In this document: positions 9,917-20,857 of the stretch, in pieces
Numbering within the stretch: position 1 is the stretch's first letter
Layout of the letters: each line of letters opens with the position of its first letter
NCBI RefSeq assembly: GCF_000002425.4
Contig: NC_037270.1
Location: 8,259,892-8,323,891, forward strand
Direction of reading: 5' to 3'
Source: Physcomitrium patens
Taxonomy: Eukaryota; Streptophyta; Bryopsida; Funariales; Funariaceae
Length of the DNA: 64,000 nucleotides
Position numbers and translations under genes: made by a program
The notes under the pieces: generated by a model
Database searches by the model: none
What the model was told of the DNA's origin: nothing
Seen by the model: only the letters and a program-made list of their open reading frames with translations

Positions 9917-12900
9917 TTATCTTGGTTTTGATGGATGTCGTTGATGAAAAACTTTGACTTTAGTTGATGTATTTGTTAGATTCCTGGATGGCTCCCATGT
10001 GCGTTCACTAATATCATATCCACGCCAATGAACAAGATATTCCAGCTTATTTCGGCGCCGCCTTGAGTCTAATATCTCTTCCACCTCAAATTCTTCATTA
10101 TTATCTACTTCTATAGGAGGCGGTGGCATTTGTCTTCTTCCTTGTATATCCACTGTCTTATATGGTTCAAGAAGAGATACGTGGAATACAGGATGGATCT
10201 TCATTGACTCCGGTAGATGTAACCGATATGCAACTGGGTTGATCTGTTCAGAAACAGAAAAGGGGCCAAGCCTACGATAGTCCAACTTGTCACAAGGTCG
10301 AGTAGTCTTGATATTGCGACGAAGTAGCTATACCTTATCACCCACGTTGATTTGTGGTTGCTCCTTACGATATAGATCTGCGTTTATCTTTTGTCGTTCT
10401 TGAGCTTCCTTCAATTGTGTCTTCATTATTGCATGTAACTCTGACAACCGATTTGCCATATCTTCTGTTGCAGGATTATCAACTTTTGAAAAATCAAAAG
10501 TATCAAGTCGTGGATGATAGCCATAATTGGCAAAGAAAGGTGTTTGTTGCGTGGAAGAATGTATCGTATTATTATAAGCAAACTCTGCCAATGGCAGAAG
10601 GGTTGTCCAATCATCTTGTTGGTAGTTGATAGTACACCTTAAATATTGCTCCAAGACTTGGTTTACGCGCTCTGTTTGTCCATCAGTTTGAGGATGGAAA
10701 GCCGAAGATAGCTTTATGTCCACTTTTAAAATCTTGAAAAGGATCCTCCAAAATCTTGACACAAATTGAGTTCCCCTATCCGATATGATATCTTTAGGTA
10801 ATCCATGATAGCGATAGATATTATCAATGAAAAGCTTAGCTGTTTCTTCACCTGTGATAGATTTTGTACATGGCACAAAATGTGCCATCTTGGTGAAACG
10901 ATCTACTATCACAAATATAGAATCATAAGATCTTGAGCTTGGAAGATCTGTGATGAAATCCATAGAAACAGAAGACCATGGTTGTTCTGGTATATTTAAT
11001 GGCTGAAGAAGTCCGTAAGGTCGATGACGAGGAATTTTTGATCTTGAACAAATATCACATGATTGTACAAAGTCTTTGACTGACTTCCACATTTGTGGCC
11101 ACCAAAAATCTCTTGATATGAGTTCCAAAGTCTTATTATATCCAAAGTGCCCTGCTGCTGGAAAGTCATGACGTGCTTGAAGAACACGTAAACGTGCTTC
11201 TCCTTCTGGAACATATAGGCGTCCTTCAAAATATAATAGATTATTCTTGAACTCAAACTTAGAAGGATCATGAGACTTGGAAGAATTATTCTCGATATCA
11301 TAAACAAGAGGGTCTGAGGACATATTGGACTGGATTTGCTTGAGAAAAGTTGAATCAACAGTCAATGTTGATTTCATTGCTTGGAGATGAAATTGCTCCG
11401 GTTTGAAGAGGACCGTTCCTTGTTGCTCAAAAGCTGCATCTCTTTCTTTTGGTGCAAAATAAGAACGTCTAGATAGGGCATCGGATAAACCTTGTTGTTT
11501 TCCTGGCCGATAAGTGATAATGAACTCGAATCTTGACAAAGACATACTCCAACGAGCTTGACGACGATTCAACACGCGTACTGACATGAAATACTCGAGG
11601 TTCTTGTGATCTGTATACACAGTGACTGGACTAGAAGCGCCTTCTAGATAATGACGCCATTCTTGAAAGGAATCCACGATCGCAAGAAGTTCTTTATCGT
11701 GGATCTCATAATTGATCTCGGCTGCTGAGAATTTTCTTGAATGAAAAGCTATCGGATGGAGTTTGTCATCTATTCCCATTTGTGATAAAACTGCACCCAA
11801 GGCAAAATCTGATGCATCTATTTCCATAAAAAATGCCTTGGAAAAGTCAACACGATATAAGACTGGTGCAGAGACAAACGATGTCTTCAAGGCTTCAAAT
11901 GCTGCTTCCGCTTCTTGATTCCAATGAAATTTATCTTTACTAGTCAAGCGTGTAAGTGGAGCTGCAACTCGTGAGAAATCTTTGATGAAGATCCGATAGT
12001 AATTGGCAAATCCCAAGAAACATTGAACATCTCTTACTGTCCTTGGAATCTTCCAATCCACGATTGTTTGGACTTTCTTAGAATCCATCATGAGACCATC
12101 ATTTGAAATGATGTATCCTAAAAAGTCAACTTGAGTAGTGTGAAATACATACTTTTCCATCTTGGCGTACAATCCTGCATCTCTAAGTTTTTGTAATACT
12201 TGACGAACATGTATTTCATGTTCTTCGACGTTCTTGGAATAGATCAGGATATCGTCTAGATAGCAGACGACAAAATTGTCTAAGAATTCACGAAATACAT
12301 CATTCATGAGATGTTGAAAAGCAGCTGGTGCATTCGTGAGTCCAAAGGGCATGACATTATATTCGAAATGTCCATACCTGGTTCGAAACGCAGTCTTCCA
12401 TTCATCTCCTTCTTTGATCCGTACTAGATTATATGCTCCTCTTAGATCTATTTTTGTATAGATCTTAGCTTGATTCAACTGGTCAAGGAGTCTTGATATC
12501 AAAGGTAATGGATACCTGTTCTTGATTGTGATCTTGTTGAGTCCTCGATAATCAACACACATTCGTAAAGATCCATCTTTTTTCTTTACGAATAGAATTG
12601 GAGCTCCTGCTGGAGATTTTGAATGGCGTATGAAATTCTTCGCTAAATTCTCGTCAATATATGTCTTGAGTTCAGCCATCTCATCTTGCGATAAACTGTA
12701 AATTGGTCCAAATGGTGGCTGAGTTCCTTCCTTGAGGTCGATTGAACAATCATATGGACGATGCTCCGGAAGAATATCTGCATTCTTTTTCTCAAAAACG
12801 TCTTGATACTCCTGATATTGACTTGGAATGCCACTTGAAGTCTTTACGTTTTTAGAAATAGGTGCAGCATAAATAGCAAAAGTTGATCCTTCTTTTGCTG

Positions 12901-13474
12901 CGTGTATAAATGCTTTTGCACCTATCAGTACGGGTTTTACTGTACTAGACTTATAATTTTTTACTTGGTTCGTAGAACTATTAATAATGCTTTTGGAAAA
13001 GTCAAGTTTACGCGAATTTCAATCTATTCGAGGGTTATATTTTTCTAGCCAAGATAAACCTAAAATAACTGGATTGGACGGGGATTTAATTATGTTAAAA
13101 GCTATGTAGCTATCATAACCGTCTATTGTTACTTTTATAGGATGAGTTTCATGAGTGACATCTCCAGAAGACAAGGGACGACCATCTATGACTTCTACAT
13201 GTACTGGTTTAGGTTTCTGTACATAGGGTATTTTACGACTTTTAACAAATTGTTCATCTAAAAAACATGCTGAGGCTCCCGAATCTAATAAAGCAGAGGC
13301 TTTGTAATTCTTAGGTCCTAAATATAAGTCTATTATAAAACAAGGAGAGGGTTCTGAGGAGAGGATAGGACCTTCATTAGGAATTGTACAAGGTTCCAGC
13401 TGCACGGTCCCTATTGTAGCTGGACGAATCCGTTTTCTGACATGTTGTCTTCTTTGACCGTCGTACCCCTCATT
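9917..13474 (-). pseudogene. A1 pol: PR-RT-RNase H-IN-chromodomain, two nonsense codons
   Basis: One frame, open from 13474 to 9917 except for TGA at 13019-13021 and TAG near 10328. Both stand where A2 has Trp, so both are private TGG-to-stop changes of the G-to-A type. Domains in order: retropepsin with DSGA at 13274-13285; RT with [10 protein letters not shown] and YLDD at 12253-12264; RNase H with YTDHKNL; integrase with an HHCC zinc finger (HDFPAAGH to CDICSRSK), catalytic MDFI, SDRGTQF and Glu in DGQTERVNQ; and a C-terminal chromodomain (about 9935-10098, EFEVEEIL to TWEPSRNL). Pol overlaps gag by about 64 nt in the -1 frame. Without the two stops the polyprotein would be of usual length for chromoviruses. 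Confidence 0.95.
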
Positions 13475-14415
13475 TTATAGTTGCGTCGTTTCTTTGGACA
13501 ATGTTGAGCAGTGTGCTTAGCTTCTCCGCAATATAAACATAATCCTTCTTGACGACGACGAATCTTTTCTTGCTCAGTTAGAGGTTTAAAACGTACCACG
13601 TCAATTTGCATGTCTTCTACTTCCGAATGTACGTTTGGCAAAGATGTTGATGTTGCCATTGAGTAATAACGTTGAGGTTCTCGTGAATGATTCTCAGATC
13701 GAAATTCAAAAAGTCGATTATCACATTTTACCGCAAAATCGATTGCTTGACTCAAAGTTTGAGGATCAAGTAAGTTGAGCATCAATTTCTTTACTTCGTA
13801 TTGCAATCCATAAAGAAATTGACTGATGAGTGCAGCATCATCCCACTTGATGTCAATTGCAAGTTGTCGAAATTGTGAAGCATATACTGTTACTGAGCGA
13901 TTTCCTTGTCGCAGAATTTGGATCTTATTTGTTGCAACACGAGTTGCATCGTGTTCACCATACATAGATCGAAACTCCGCCAAAAAAGCTTCCAAATTGT
14001 CCAATATTGGATTTCGTTGTTCAAGAAAAGACGAAAACCACGATAATGCAGAACCAGAAAGTAGAGTGCCAATAAACCTGACTTGTGATCCTGGAGTTGG
14101 ATAGCTTTGCGGTTGAAGTTCAATTGCCAATTGTACTTGATTGATGAACCCTCGAAACTTTGATCTCGTACCATCAAATTTCTCGGGTAAGGCAATTCTT
14201 GGTTCTCTAGTGCTTATAGGGTGTTGTACAATTGGAGAAGGAACGTGATTTGTTGTAGATGTTGAAGCAGCTCCGATCATCTCTATATCTCCACTTTCTG
14301 CTATTCTTGTTCTTTCCTGTGTTGGTGAATTGAGTTGATGCATCGCAAGCATTAACTCCCTCATTTGCTCTTGCATTTGTGCCATTGCACTCTTCATTTC
14401 AACAAGCTCTGCCAT
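13411..14415 (-). CDS. A1 gag, about 334 residues
   Basis: Capsid/nucleocapsid precursor. I chose the ATG at 14413-14415 (MAELVEMK) because the following glutamine/methionine-rich helix resembles a gag start. An in-frame ATG at 14454 would add 13 hydrophobic residues. The capsid-like core contains ALPEKFDGTRSKFRGF and a SALSWFSS-type motif. One CCHC zinc knuckle (CLYC, His, Cys; 13498-13539) lies near the C-terminus. The stop TAG is at 13411-13413 in the context CTACAATAGGG, which is kept in A2 and recognisable in A3 and A4. No internal stop is present. Confidence 0.93.
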   Translation of the reverse strand: MAELVEMKSAMAQMQEQMRELMLAMHQLNSPTQERTRIAESGDIEMIGAASTSTTNHVPSPIVQHPISTREPRIALPEKFDGTRSKFRGFINQVQLAIELQPQSYPTPGSQVRFIGTLLSGSALSWFSSFLEQRNPILDNLEAFLAEFRSMYGEHDATRVATNKIQILRQGNRSVTVYASQFRQLAIDIKWDDAALISQFLYGLQYEVKKLMLNLLDPQTLSQAIDFAVKCDNRLFEFRSENHSREPQRYYSMATSTSLPNVHSEVEDMQIDVVRFKPLTEQEKIRRRQEGLCLYCGEAKHTAQHCPKKRRNYKMRGTTVKEDNMSENGFVQLQ

Positions 14416-14614
14416 AATGACACTAAGAAGAAAAATTTGTTTGATATTGCTCAAGACAAAAGAAAAGAAAGACTTGATAACAAAGAAGATACTAAGAACA
14501 ATATCAGTTTAGAAGTGGGTAATCCGCAAACTTCTAATACGCTTATGTCTTGTCAAGAGAAAGGGGTAATCCACTCTTACTCAAGAAAAAACAAAGCTCT
14601 GATATTGTAAGTGT

Positions 14615-14625
14615 ACTCTTGTCAA
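14615..14625 (-). promoter_or_regulatory. A1 primer-binding site, self-priming type
   Basis: In element sense TTGACAAGAGT starts 2 nt after the 5' LTR end. It is exactly complementary (11/11) to ACTCTTGTCAA in the 5' LTR (element sense; + strand 14794-14804), which begins 31 nt downstream of the TATA box. This is the arrangement by which the Tf1 retrotransposon primes its own reverse transcription with the RNA 5' end. A2 has the same 11-mer at the same 2-nt offset (25518-25528). No TGG-type tRNA-complementary sequence occurs at this place. Confidence 0.75.
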
Positions 14626-14627
14626 TC

Positions 14628-15179
14628 TGTCAAGGACAAAGACTCGATGAGGAAAAATATACACCAAAAGGCTATCTCGATATAATAAGTCAAAATATAA
14701 ACAAGTAGGTATATTAAAAGGAAACTGGAATGGCTATTGCCACAAGACAAGAAACTAAAGACTCTTGAACCTGGACTAGAAGCAAGAAAGGAGTTGACAA
14801 GAGTGAAGAAGCCTTCACTCTTGTCTCTATATATACTATCTAACTAGGGGCTACGTGGCGACGTTCTATAGGACCTCCAATATGTGTTGACTTTGTAAGA
14901 CACATGCCTTGACTTACAAGGCAAGTTTTTCTACCTGTGGGCCACATAGTTAGCTTGATCTTCAAGCTAACAACATGTGTGGCACATGGCCAACTTGTTG
15001 ACCACGTTTCTAATCCAAAAAGTCAATTAAAGACACCTATGAAGTCAAAGCAGCGTCTAGGAAGTTTCTAGGAAGCTTCTATATTAAATATTATACAATT
15101 AACTTACTTTTATCTACTTTTACTTACTTCTACCTATTTCTATATGTAATTATTAGCTTACATGATTATGGCCGTGACA
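14628..15179 (-). repeat. A1 5' LTR (552 bp)
   Basis: Partner of 8807-9358 and the transcribing LTR of A1. It holds the TATA box (14828-14835), the predicted RNA start, the self-complementary 11-mer (14794-14804) and the dyad (14798-14823). Confidence 0.97.
14804..14835 (-). promoter_or_regulatory. A1 core promoter: TATA box and predicted RNA start
   Basis: In element sense TATATATA (14835-14828) is followed 31 nt after its first base by a C-A step with A at 14804, a standard pyrimidine-purine initiation context at the usual plant distance. RNA starting there would begin ACTCTTGTCAA. A2 keeps the same 31-nt spacing (25308 to 25339). The start is predicted, not observed. Confidence 0.65.
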
Positions 15180-15184
15180 TATAG
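15180..15184. repeat. A1 target-site duplication, right (TATAG)
   Basis: Identical to 8802-8806; the element C protease sense resumes here. Confidence 0.95.
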
Positions 15185-15607
15185 CCATAATAGTAAGAGG
15201 TCAGTCCAATTTTTCATAGTAAGACAAAATCATGAAAGACATAGAAATCAACTTAAAGAAACTTCTATAGACCATAAATATAATGATTTTTTAGATTTCT
15301 AAATCGTACGCATGGAATATGGAGTATCATGGATACAAAAAAATCATCTATTATAACATGTTCTAATGTATAATAGAATGGATATAGAATTTGAAATTTA
15401 ACAAAAGATAGATTTGTAATTTTTTAAAAGATCAAAGTTTTAGATTTTATATATAAAATATTAATTAATTAGATTTTAAAAAAATTAAAAAGAATTAATA
15501 TAAATATAAGTGATGAATTTATTTTTGGAGTTGTTAAAGAAAAAATATTTTCAAATGATGTTTTATAAATTTTGGAGACTTTGCAAGACAAGATCCCTAT
15601 ATCTAGT
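15185..15607 (+). pseudogene. Element C, protease end and start of the RT region
   Basis: The first 80 bp continue the element C reading after A1, including KRSVQFF and NHERHRNQL-like words. The rest is too decayed to read. The piece ends at CTAGT, the target of B1. Confidence 0.6.
15603..15607. repeat. B1 target-site duplication, left (CTAGT)
   Basis: CTAGT before the LTR; TTAGT follows the right LTR at 33484-33488, differing by one C-to-T change. Confidence 0.85.
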
Positions 15608-16124
15608 TGAAACATGACCAGTCTATTTCAAGTATCTAAGGACACTTTTAATCGACAATAATATAAAACCTCATCACAAGATAGGATAATTGGATCAAAA
15701 TAAAATTGAATAGAATTAAATAGAATGGGACATAGAAGACAAAATTAAATAACTAGAGTTAAAACAAAACAAAATAAAATAGAAAGATACAAAATCTAAT
15801 TATATTAAGAAAAAAGGTCCAAAGCTATATCTGACTAGATGTTCCAAAAGGCCTTAGCCAATCCTATTTACACTTTGTTCTACCACCTTGGACTTTTAGA
15901 ATGTTCTTAGATGATGGATCTTACTTACATAACCTCCTTAAATACCTTCTAAAAGGTTCTATGGTGGACCTCAATTAGATAATCATTCTAAATTCTTTTC
16001 AGAATGTCCCACAATAGGTCCTATCTAGTCCACTAATCTAATTTCAATTCTAGAAACTTCCATGGTCCTAACTATCTATCCATATGTATCAATAATATAA
16101 ATATCTTATCTATATCTTGTTACA
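15608..16124 (-). repeat. B1 3' LTR
   Basis: About 517 bp, from TGAAACATGACC to ATCTTGTTACA on the + strand. It is alignable along its length with 32915-33483 and, in reverse complement, with the solo LTR at 45430-45929. Confidence 0.88.
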
Positions 16125-16149
16125 ATTAATCTACATCTACTAATGTAGA

Positions 16150-19100
16150 ACATCTTTGTTTTGCTCTTGATGGTATTTTCAAATTATCTCTTAGTAATGG
16201 GTGAGATTTTGTACAAGTTTCCACGTTGCATCGTAGATGAGATAACCTTTTTAAAAACTTTTGTACTAAAGTTGTAGATATATACTACGATGGCAAATGT
16301 AGCGATGCTCCAAAATGCTGTCCACTTCATATTTTTATTGGTCATCAATTACAACTAGTAGTGGTAGTAGTTGATATCAATCCAGAAAGCACTTTTGCTT
16401 ATTATGAAATTCCTTCATTTGTAAAACATAGAAGATTGGTTGAACTAAAATATGTGGCAGAAGCTTAAGGTAGTATGCAATATCAAAAATTACAGCAAAA
16501 ATGGAAAAAGATCCAAGCTACCAAGGTGCTAGTTTACTGATTTGACTTGATGTAGCAAGTGATAAGTTGGAATTGGAAAGTAACACTTGATCATCATTTT
16601 AGAAGGTCTTGTATTGCTGGTGGTTATTCACATGATGCTTTTACCAATTTTGTGTAGTAATAAAGCAATGCCGTGCCTCTTGTAAGGTCATTATAAGTCA
16701 TTGTATAAATTCCTTCATTGTCAAGTTCTTGATTTTAATGAGATGATGAAAAGTTGTTAGCATAATTGGATGCTTATCGATTTTAAGAAAAAATGGTGAA
16801 TGATCAATACTTGCTTAAATACTATCATTATAAGCAAACTTTAAAGGCATCAAGTATTTATCTCAATCATTATAATGAAGCACTATAAATGCCCCCAACA
16901 TATCTTCTAAGGTTTGATTTGCATACTTTGTTTGTCGATCTATTTTAGGATAGAAGATTATAGATATAGCAAGTCATGTACCTAGTAGTTTGAACAAGAC
17001 TTGCCAAAAATTTCTCATGAAATATGGATCTCAATTTGAAATGATGGCACAAGATAATCCATAGTGACAAAAGACAATATCAAAGAAGATTCATACAAAT
17101 ACTACAGTATCAATATCCAAGCATATTAAAGCCAAGGGAAGTTGCTTCAAGAATCGATCCATAAAGATAGTAATCGTGACATGATTACGAGGCGTCTACA
17201 GCAAACACATAATAAGATCTATACTCACTTGCTCCTAACATGCTATATGTAATGGAATTGGCCGCAACAATTCAAGAGACACTGCTTTGCATGCTTTATT
17301 ATATTGACATCATTCACAATAGTGTACAAGAATTCAAACTTCATAATTCAAACTTGTCCAAAACTATGTCCTTGAGATTTTTTTTAGAAACTTTTTTCAC
17401 CCCAAATATTCAGATATTGAGATGTGATGTCTTTTTTGAAGTATATGCATCCAAAATATAGCATTGTTGGATATATAAATCTACTTCTTGAAATAAAATA
17501 AGCCATCACTAAAACTGTAATCTTGATATTATATATTACCTACCTTCAATTAATTACTAACTATCTTGAAATAAGTATCCCAATGCGTATCTTTCTTCCA
17601 TTTTGTATTTTTGGTTAGATTTAAAATGACATTGCTAATGGTAGTAATTTCTGCTTTATTTTTTGATTTTTCCTTCAAGTCTAGTCTTCTCAAAAGGCTA
17701 TCTAGCATAGTATGTTGTCATCTTTACTTATATTCAAGCTGAATATGAAAAAACTACAATTATTCTTTCTGACAATGATATTGTGATTTCATATTTTTCA
17801 GATGCAAATCATGAAGTATGGATTGATGGTTAGTTTGAACAACTATTAGCTTTTCCAATAAATAGTACTGTGACATCTTTGTGGCATGTATAATTCCCAA
17901 TTGCTTTCAATCATGTGTAGAATAATTATGCTCTGTCCGTTTGAGCTTACATGATTCATATGCCATAGGTTGAAGGTCCCTATCAAAGTCTTGTTGAAGG
18001 ACCGCTTCAATAGTAAAGTTAGAAACATCAATGTCAAGCGTACAAAGAAGGTTGGGATCATATAGTTACTATATTGGAGCAGTAATGAGTATCTCCTTCA
18101 ACCTATCAAAAGTACTTTGTTGCTCGAGCTTCTATTCAAATAGACCACCCTTCTCTAATAGGTTTATTAATGACGCAGTAATATGTGTAAATTTTTAAAC
18201 AAAGTGGTGATAATATCTAGCAAGGCCTAAAAATGAGTGGATTTCAGAAGCATCCTTAGGAGTTGGCCAATCCTCCATTACTTTCATCTTATCTTGCTCC
18301 ATATGCATGCTTGTAGAAGACATTACATGCTCCAAAAAGATGACTTTTGACTTCCAAAATTCACATTTAATTGCTTCCAATAAAAGAAACTATTTTATAG
18401 CCAACACATCACTTTTTGTAGGCTTTACTTATGCTCTTCAAGGATTTTATCATATACAAAGATGTCATCAATGAAAACAACTACATACTTCTCCAAAAGG
18501 TCCTAAAAAAATCTATTCATATGATCCATGAAAGAATTTGAAGAATTTGTGAAGCCAAAAGATAAAATCAGCCATTTAAAATGTCTATAGCACATACAAA
18601 ATATCATCTTTTCTATATCTTCTTCTGCAATTGGTATCAACTAATAATTTTTTTAAAGTTCCAATTTACTAAAAATGGTTACACCTTAAAATTGGTCAAA
18701 AAGATCATCTAGGCGTAGAAGTGGATATACATTCTTAATAGTCTACTTATTAAAGCCTTGATAGTTGATGCAAAGCCAAAGTCCACCATCTTTTTTGAGT
18801 GCAAAGACTACAGGTGCTTTCTATGGTAATGTGCTTTCTTGAATGATGCCTTTCTCTAAGAATTTTTCTAATATCTTCCATAGCTCTTTAAATTCTTTTG
18901 ATGCTAGGCAATAAATGGGTCGACTTGTTAGTTTGGCTCTAAGCAATAGTTTTATTAAAAAAGAAACATCTTGATTAAGAAACATACTATTAGATAGGTC
19001 GATTGAAAAGACATCTCAATATTTTCATATGAGTTGATTTGTCCATTTTTCTCCTTTGAGTGTCTTTTTCTCCTTTGATTGTCTTTCCTACTATTGATGT

Positions 19101-19260
19101 AAGATTTGGAACTATCATATATACTGGTCTTAGAATAGGGAGAGTTTACATCAAGAAAACTCTAGGCTTTTGGCTACCACTAAATTTTCAATCAATTCTA
19201 AGATATTTAAGTTCCAAATTTATATGTATAAATTTTTTTTAGAGCAATTACATCAATACA
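16150..19260 (-). pseudogene. B1 pol remnant: RT, RNase H, integrase
   Basis: Gypsy pol of a different lineage from family A. In element sense RT reads FTNSSNSFMDHMN, then VVVFIDDIFVY with catalytic FIDD at 18464-18475, then FWKSKVIFLEHV and the conserved EIHSFLGLARYY block (18195-18380, the only long open part). Integrase lies around 16930-17230 with HYGLSCAIIS, DPYFMRNFWQVLFKLLGT and a YPK-DRQT segment for the usual YHPQTDGQT. Many stops and frameshifts make it a pseudogene. No chromodomain could be read after the integrase. Confidence 0.82.
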
Positions 19261-19269
19261 TAAGCCTAA

Positions 19270-20110
19270 GTATAAAAAAAAATCCAAATATATGATAAAA
19301 TATCTTTAAACCTTATATATTCTTATAGAATTTTTTTCCAAACTACAACAATTCATATCTCATGATGGGACTATTCAAAAAAATTAATATTTTACATAAA
19401 GTACTAATATAATTTCAATAACTATCAAAATATATTTCAATTACAAACTCATTACAGATCTTGAGATATTGCCAAAACCCTAATAGTAGCTTCAAACCCT
19501 TATTTACATACATCTATATGCAATTTTCTTCATATCTCATAAACTAAGTACTTCAATACCATGAAAATTTGATTTATAGATTTTTAACCTAATAACACAT
19601 GATTGTAAAATTTTTGAGCCAAAAATTCATCTAAAAACTTAAGATATGGCTCCAACCATTACTATCAACAAAACAACTCACTTATTATCTTTGAATTACA
19701 TGTGCTATCTTCAACGTGCTATAACTCCTTCATCTAGACTTAGAATTTATCAAAAAATATATGAAAAGTGTAGCCAAGAAAGTAAAATTTCCAATTCTAG
19801 TAATTTATCCTTCATTTCTCTCTATAATTGTATATTATGCTATAAAGAATGAAAGTAGGTATGAGATTGATACTTTAACTTTGAGAGCCTATACCTCCTT
19901 TATATAAACTCCAAATCACACAAAATTTGTATCCAAACCATATCCAATAATCTAAACTTACTGATCTTAGCCTCTAAAGCTCAAATAACCTCAAAAAAAA
20001 TCCTAATTCCAAATAAGGCCTTGGACAGCCTCCTTGAAGCTTGTTAAGCATGATGTTTGATCAATAGGGATGAAGATCTTCACTCCTTGTCTTCATCCAA
20101 CTATACCTTG
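19270..20110 (-). repeat. Dispersed repeat R1, copy 2 (inverted relative to copy 1)
   Basis: Reverse-complement match to 3800-4490 in the same order of landmarks. This copy is more complete and contains TTTATATAAACTCC, a possible TATA-like segment. It lies inside B1, between B1 pol and the A3 LTR, so it probably entered B1 after B1 inserted. Confidence 0.65.
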
Positions 20111-20544
20111 CTTTCATCTTTTTCAATAATCTTCCTAATAGTTTAGACTTTTATTTTTAGACTCCAATCTTATCTTAAGTTTTATAATAAAATCTTATAT
20201 AATGTAAATATTATAATCAAAATAGATAAATCTTTAAATAATTTTTTTTATATCAATTATCTTTAAATTTACTTAATAACCTTTCTAATCTATATGAAGA
20301 CTTAAAAACATAATATATATTTTAATAATTTTTACATAATATAAGCAACTATAGTTTGACACTGATTGCTTATTTTGTATTTGTTTCTTCATAAATGTCA
20401 TCCTTACAAATAAGACTTTGGTTGCATATTGGCCTTTTTCTTCACTTGATGTAAAGGTGCAAAGAGTCATCTTACATCTAATATCTTTAAAGAAGATTTT
20501 TCTTGCTACTTAGTCAATTTGCTTATTTTTTATTTGTAGTCATA
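20111..20544. other. AT-rich DNA between R1 and A3, origin unclear
   Basis: It may be further B1 internal sequence. The 61-codon minus-strand frame at 20285-20470 has no recognisable motif. Confidence 0.4.
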
Positions 20545-20857
20545 TGTCAAGGATATGAATCTCGAAGAAAAAAAATCCTCAATGCATTCTCCTATCATTG
20601 AAAAGAACTAAAAAATCACTCCAAAATGATATATTATTAAATTGGAATGTATATGGCCAAAAACAAGAAGATAAGAAAATCTTGGAACAAGACTAAAGAC
20701 TAGAAAGGTATTGATAAGAGTGAAGAAGGCTTCACTCTTGCCTCCATATATATATTTTTTATTAGGAGCTACATGGTGATGTCCTATAAGACCTCCAAAA
20801 TGTGTTGACTTTGCTAGCCACATGTCTTAACTTGCAATGCAAGTTATCAAGTAATGG
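20545..20857 (-). repeat. A3 partial LTR
   Basis: Starts TGTCAAGGATATGAATC and follows the A1 LTR past the TATA tract, with the dyad AAGAGTGAAG...CTTCACTCTT and TTGATAAGAGT (one C-to-T from the primer-complementary motif). It breaks off after ACTTGCAATGCAAGTTATC. Confidence 0.88.

Larger units (their letters stand above)
8807..15179 (-). mobile_element. A1: young, nearly intact chromovirus (6373 bp)
   Basis: A Ty3/Gypsy chromovirus in minus orientation, bounded by two 552-bp LTRs (8807-9358 and 14628-15179) beginning TG and ending CA, with a perfect 5-bp duplication TATAG. The LTRs differ at 5 of 552 positions (four transitions, one transversion), so the insertion is recent. In element sense the order is 5' LTR, self-complementary primer site, gag, pol in the -1 frame (protease, RT, RNase H, integrase, chromodomain), ORF3, polypurine tract, 3' LTR. 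Coding capacity is broken only by two nonsense codons in pol. It sits inside the protease of element C. Confidence 0.97.

Noticed and set aside
13411-13474. A frameshift mutation separating gag and pol in A1
   Set aside because: The same -1 relation and stop context are present in older copies, so it is ancestral.
14596-14604. TATCAGAGC (element sense) as a tRNA-Met(i) primer site of A1
   Set aside because: It lies about 24 nt inside the LTR border instead of 0-5 nt and matches only 9 of 12 bases. The 11-mer at 2 nt offset is far better placed and is repeated in A2.
14798-14823. An RNA hairpin made by the dyad in the A1 transcript
   Set aside because: The upstream arm lies between the TATA box and the predicted RNA start, so it would not be in the RNA. 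Kept only as a DNA dyad.
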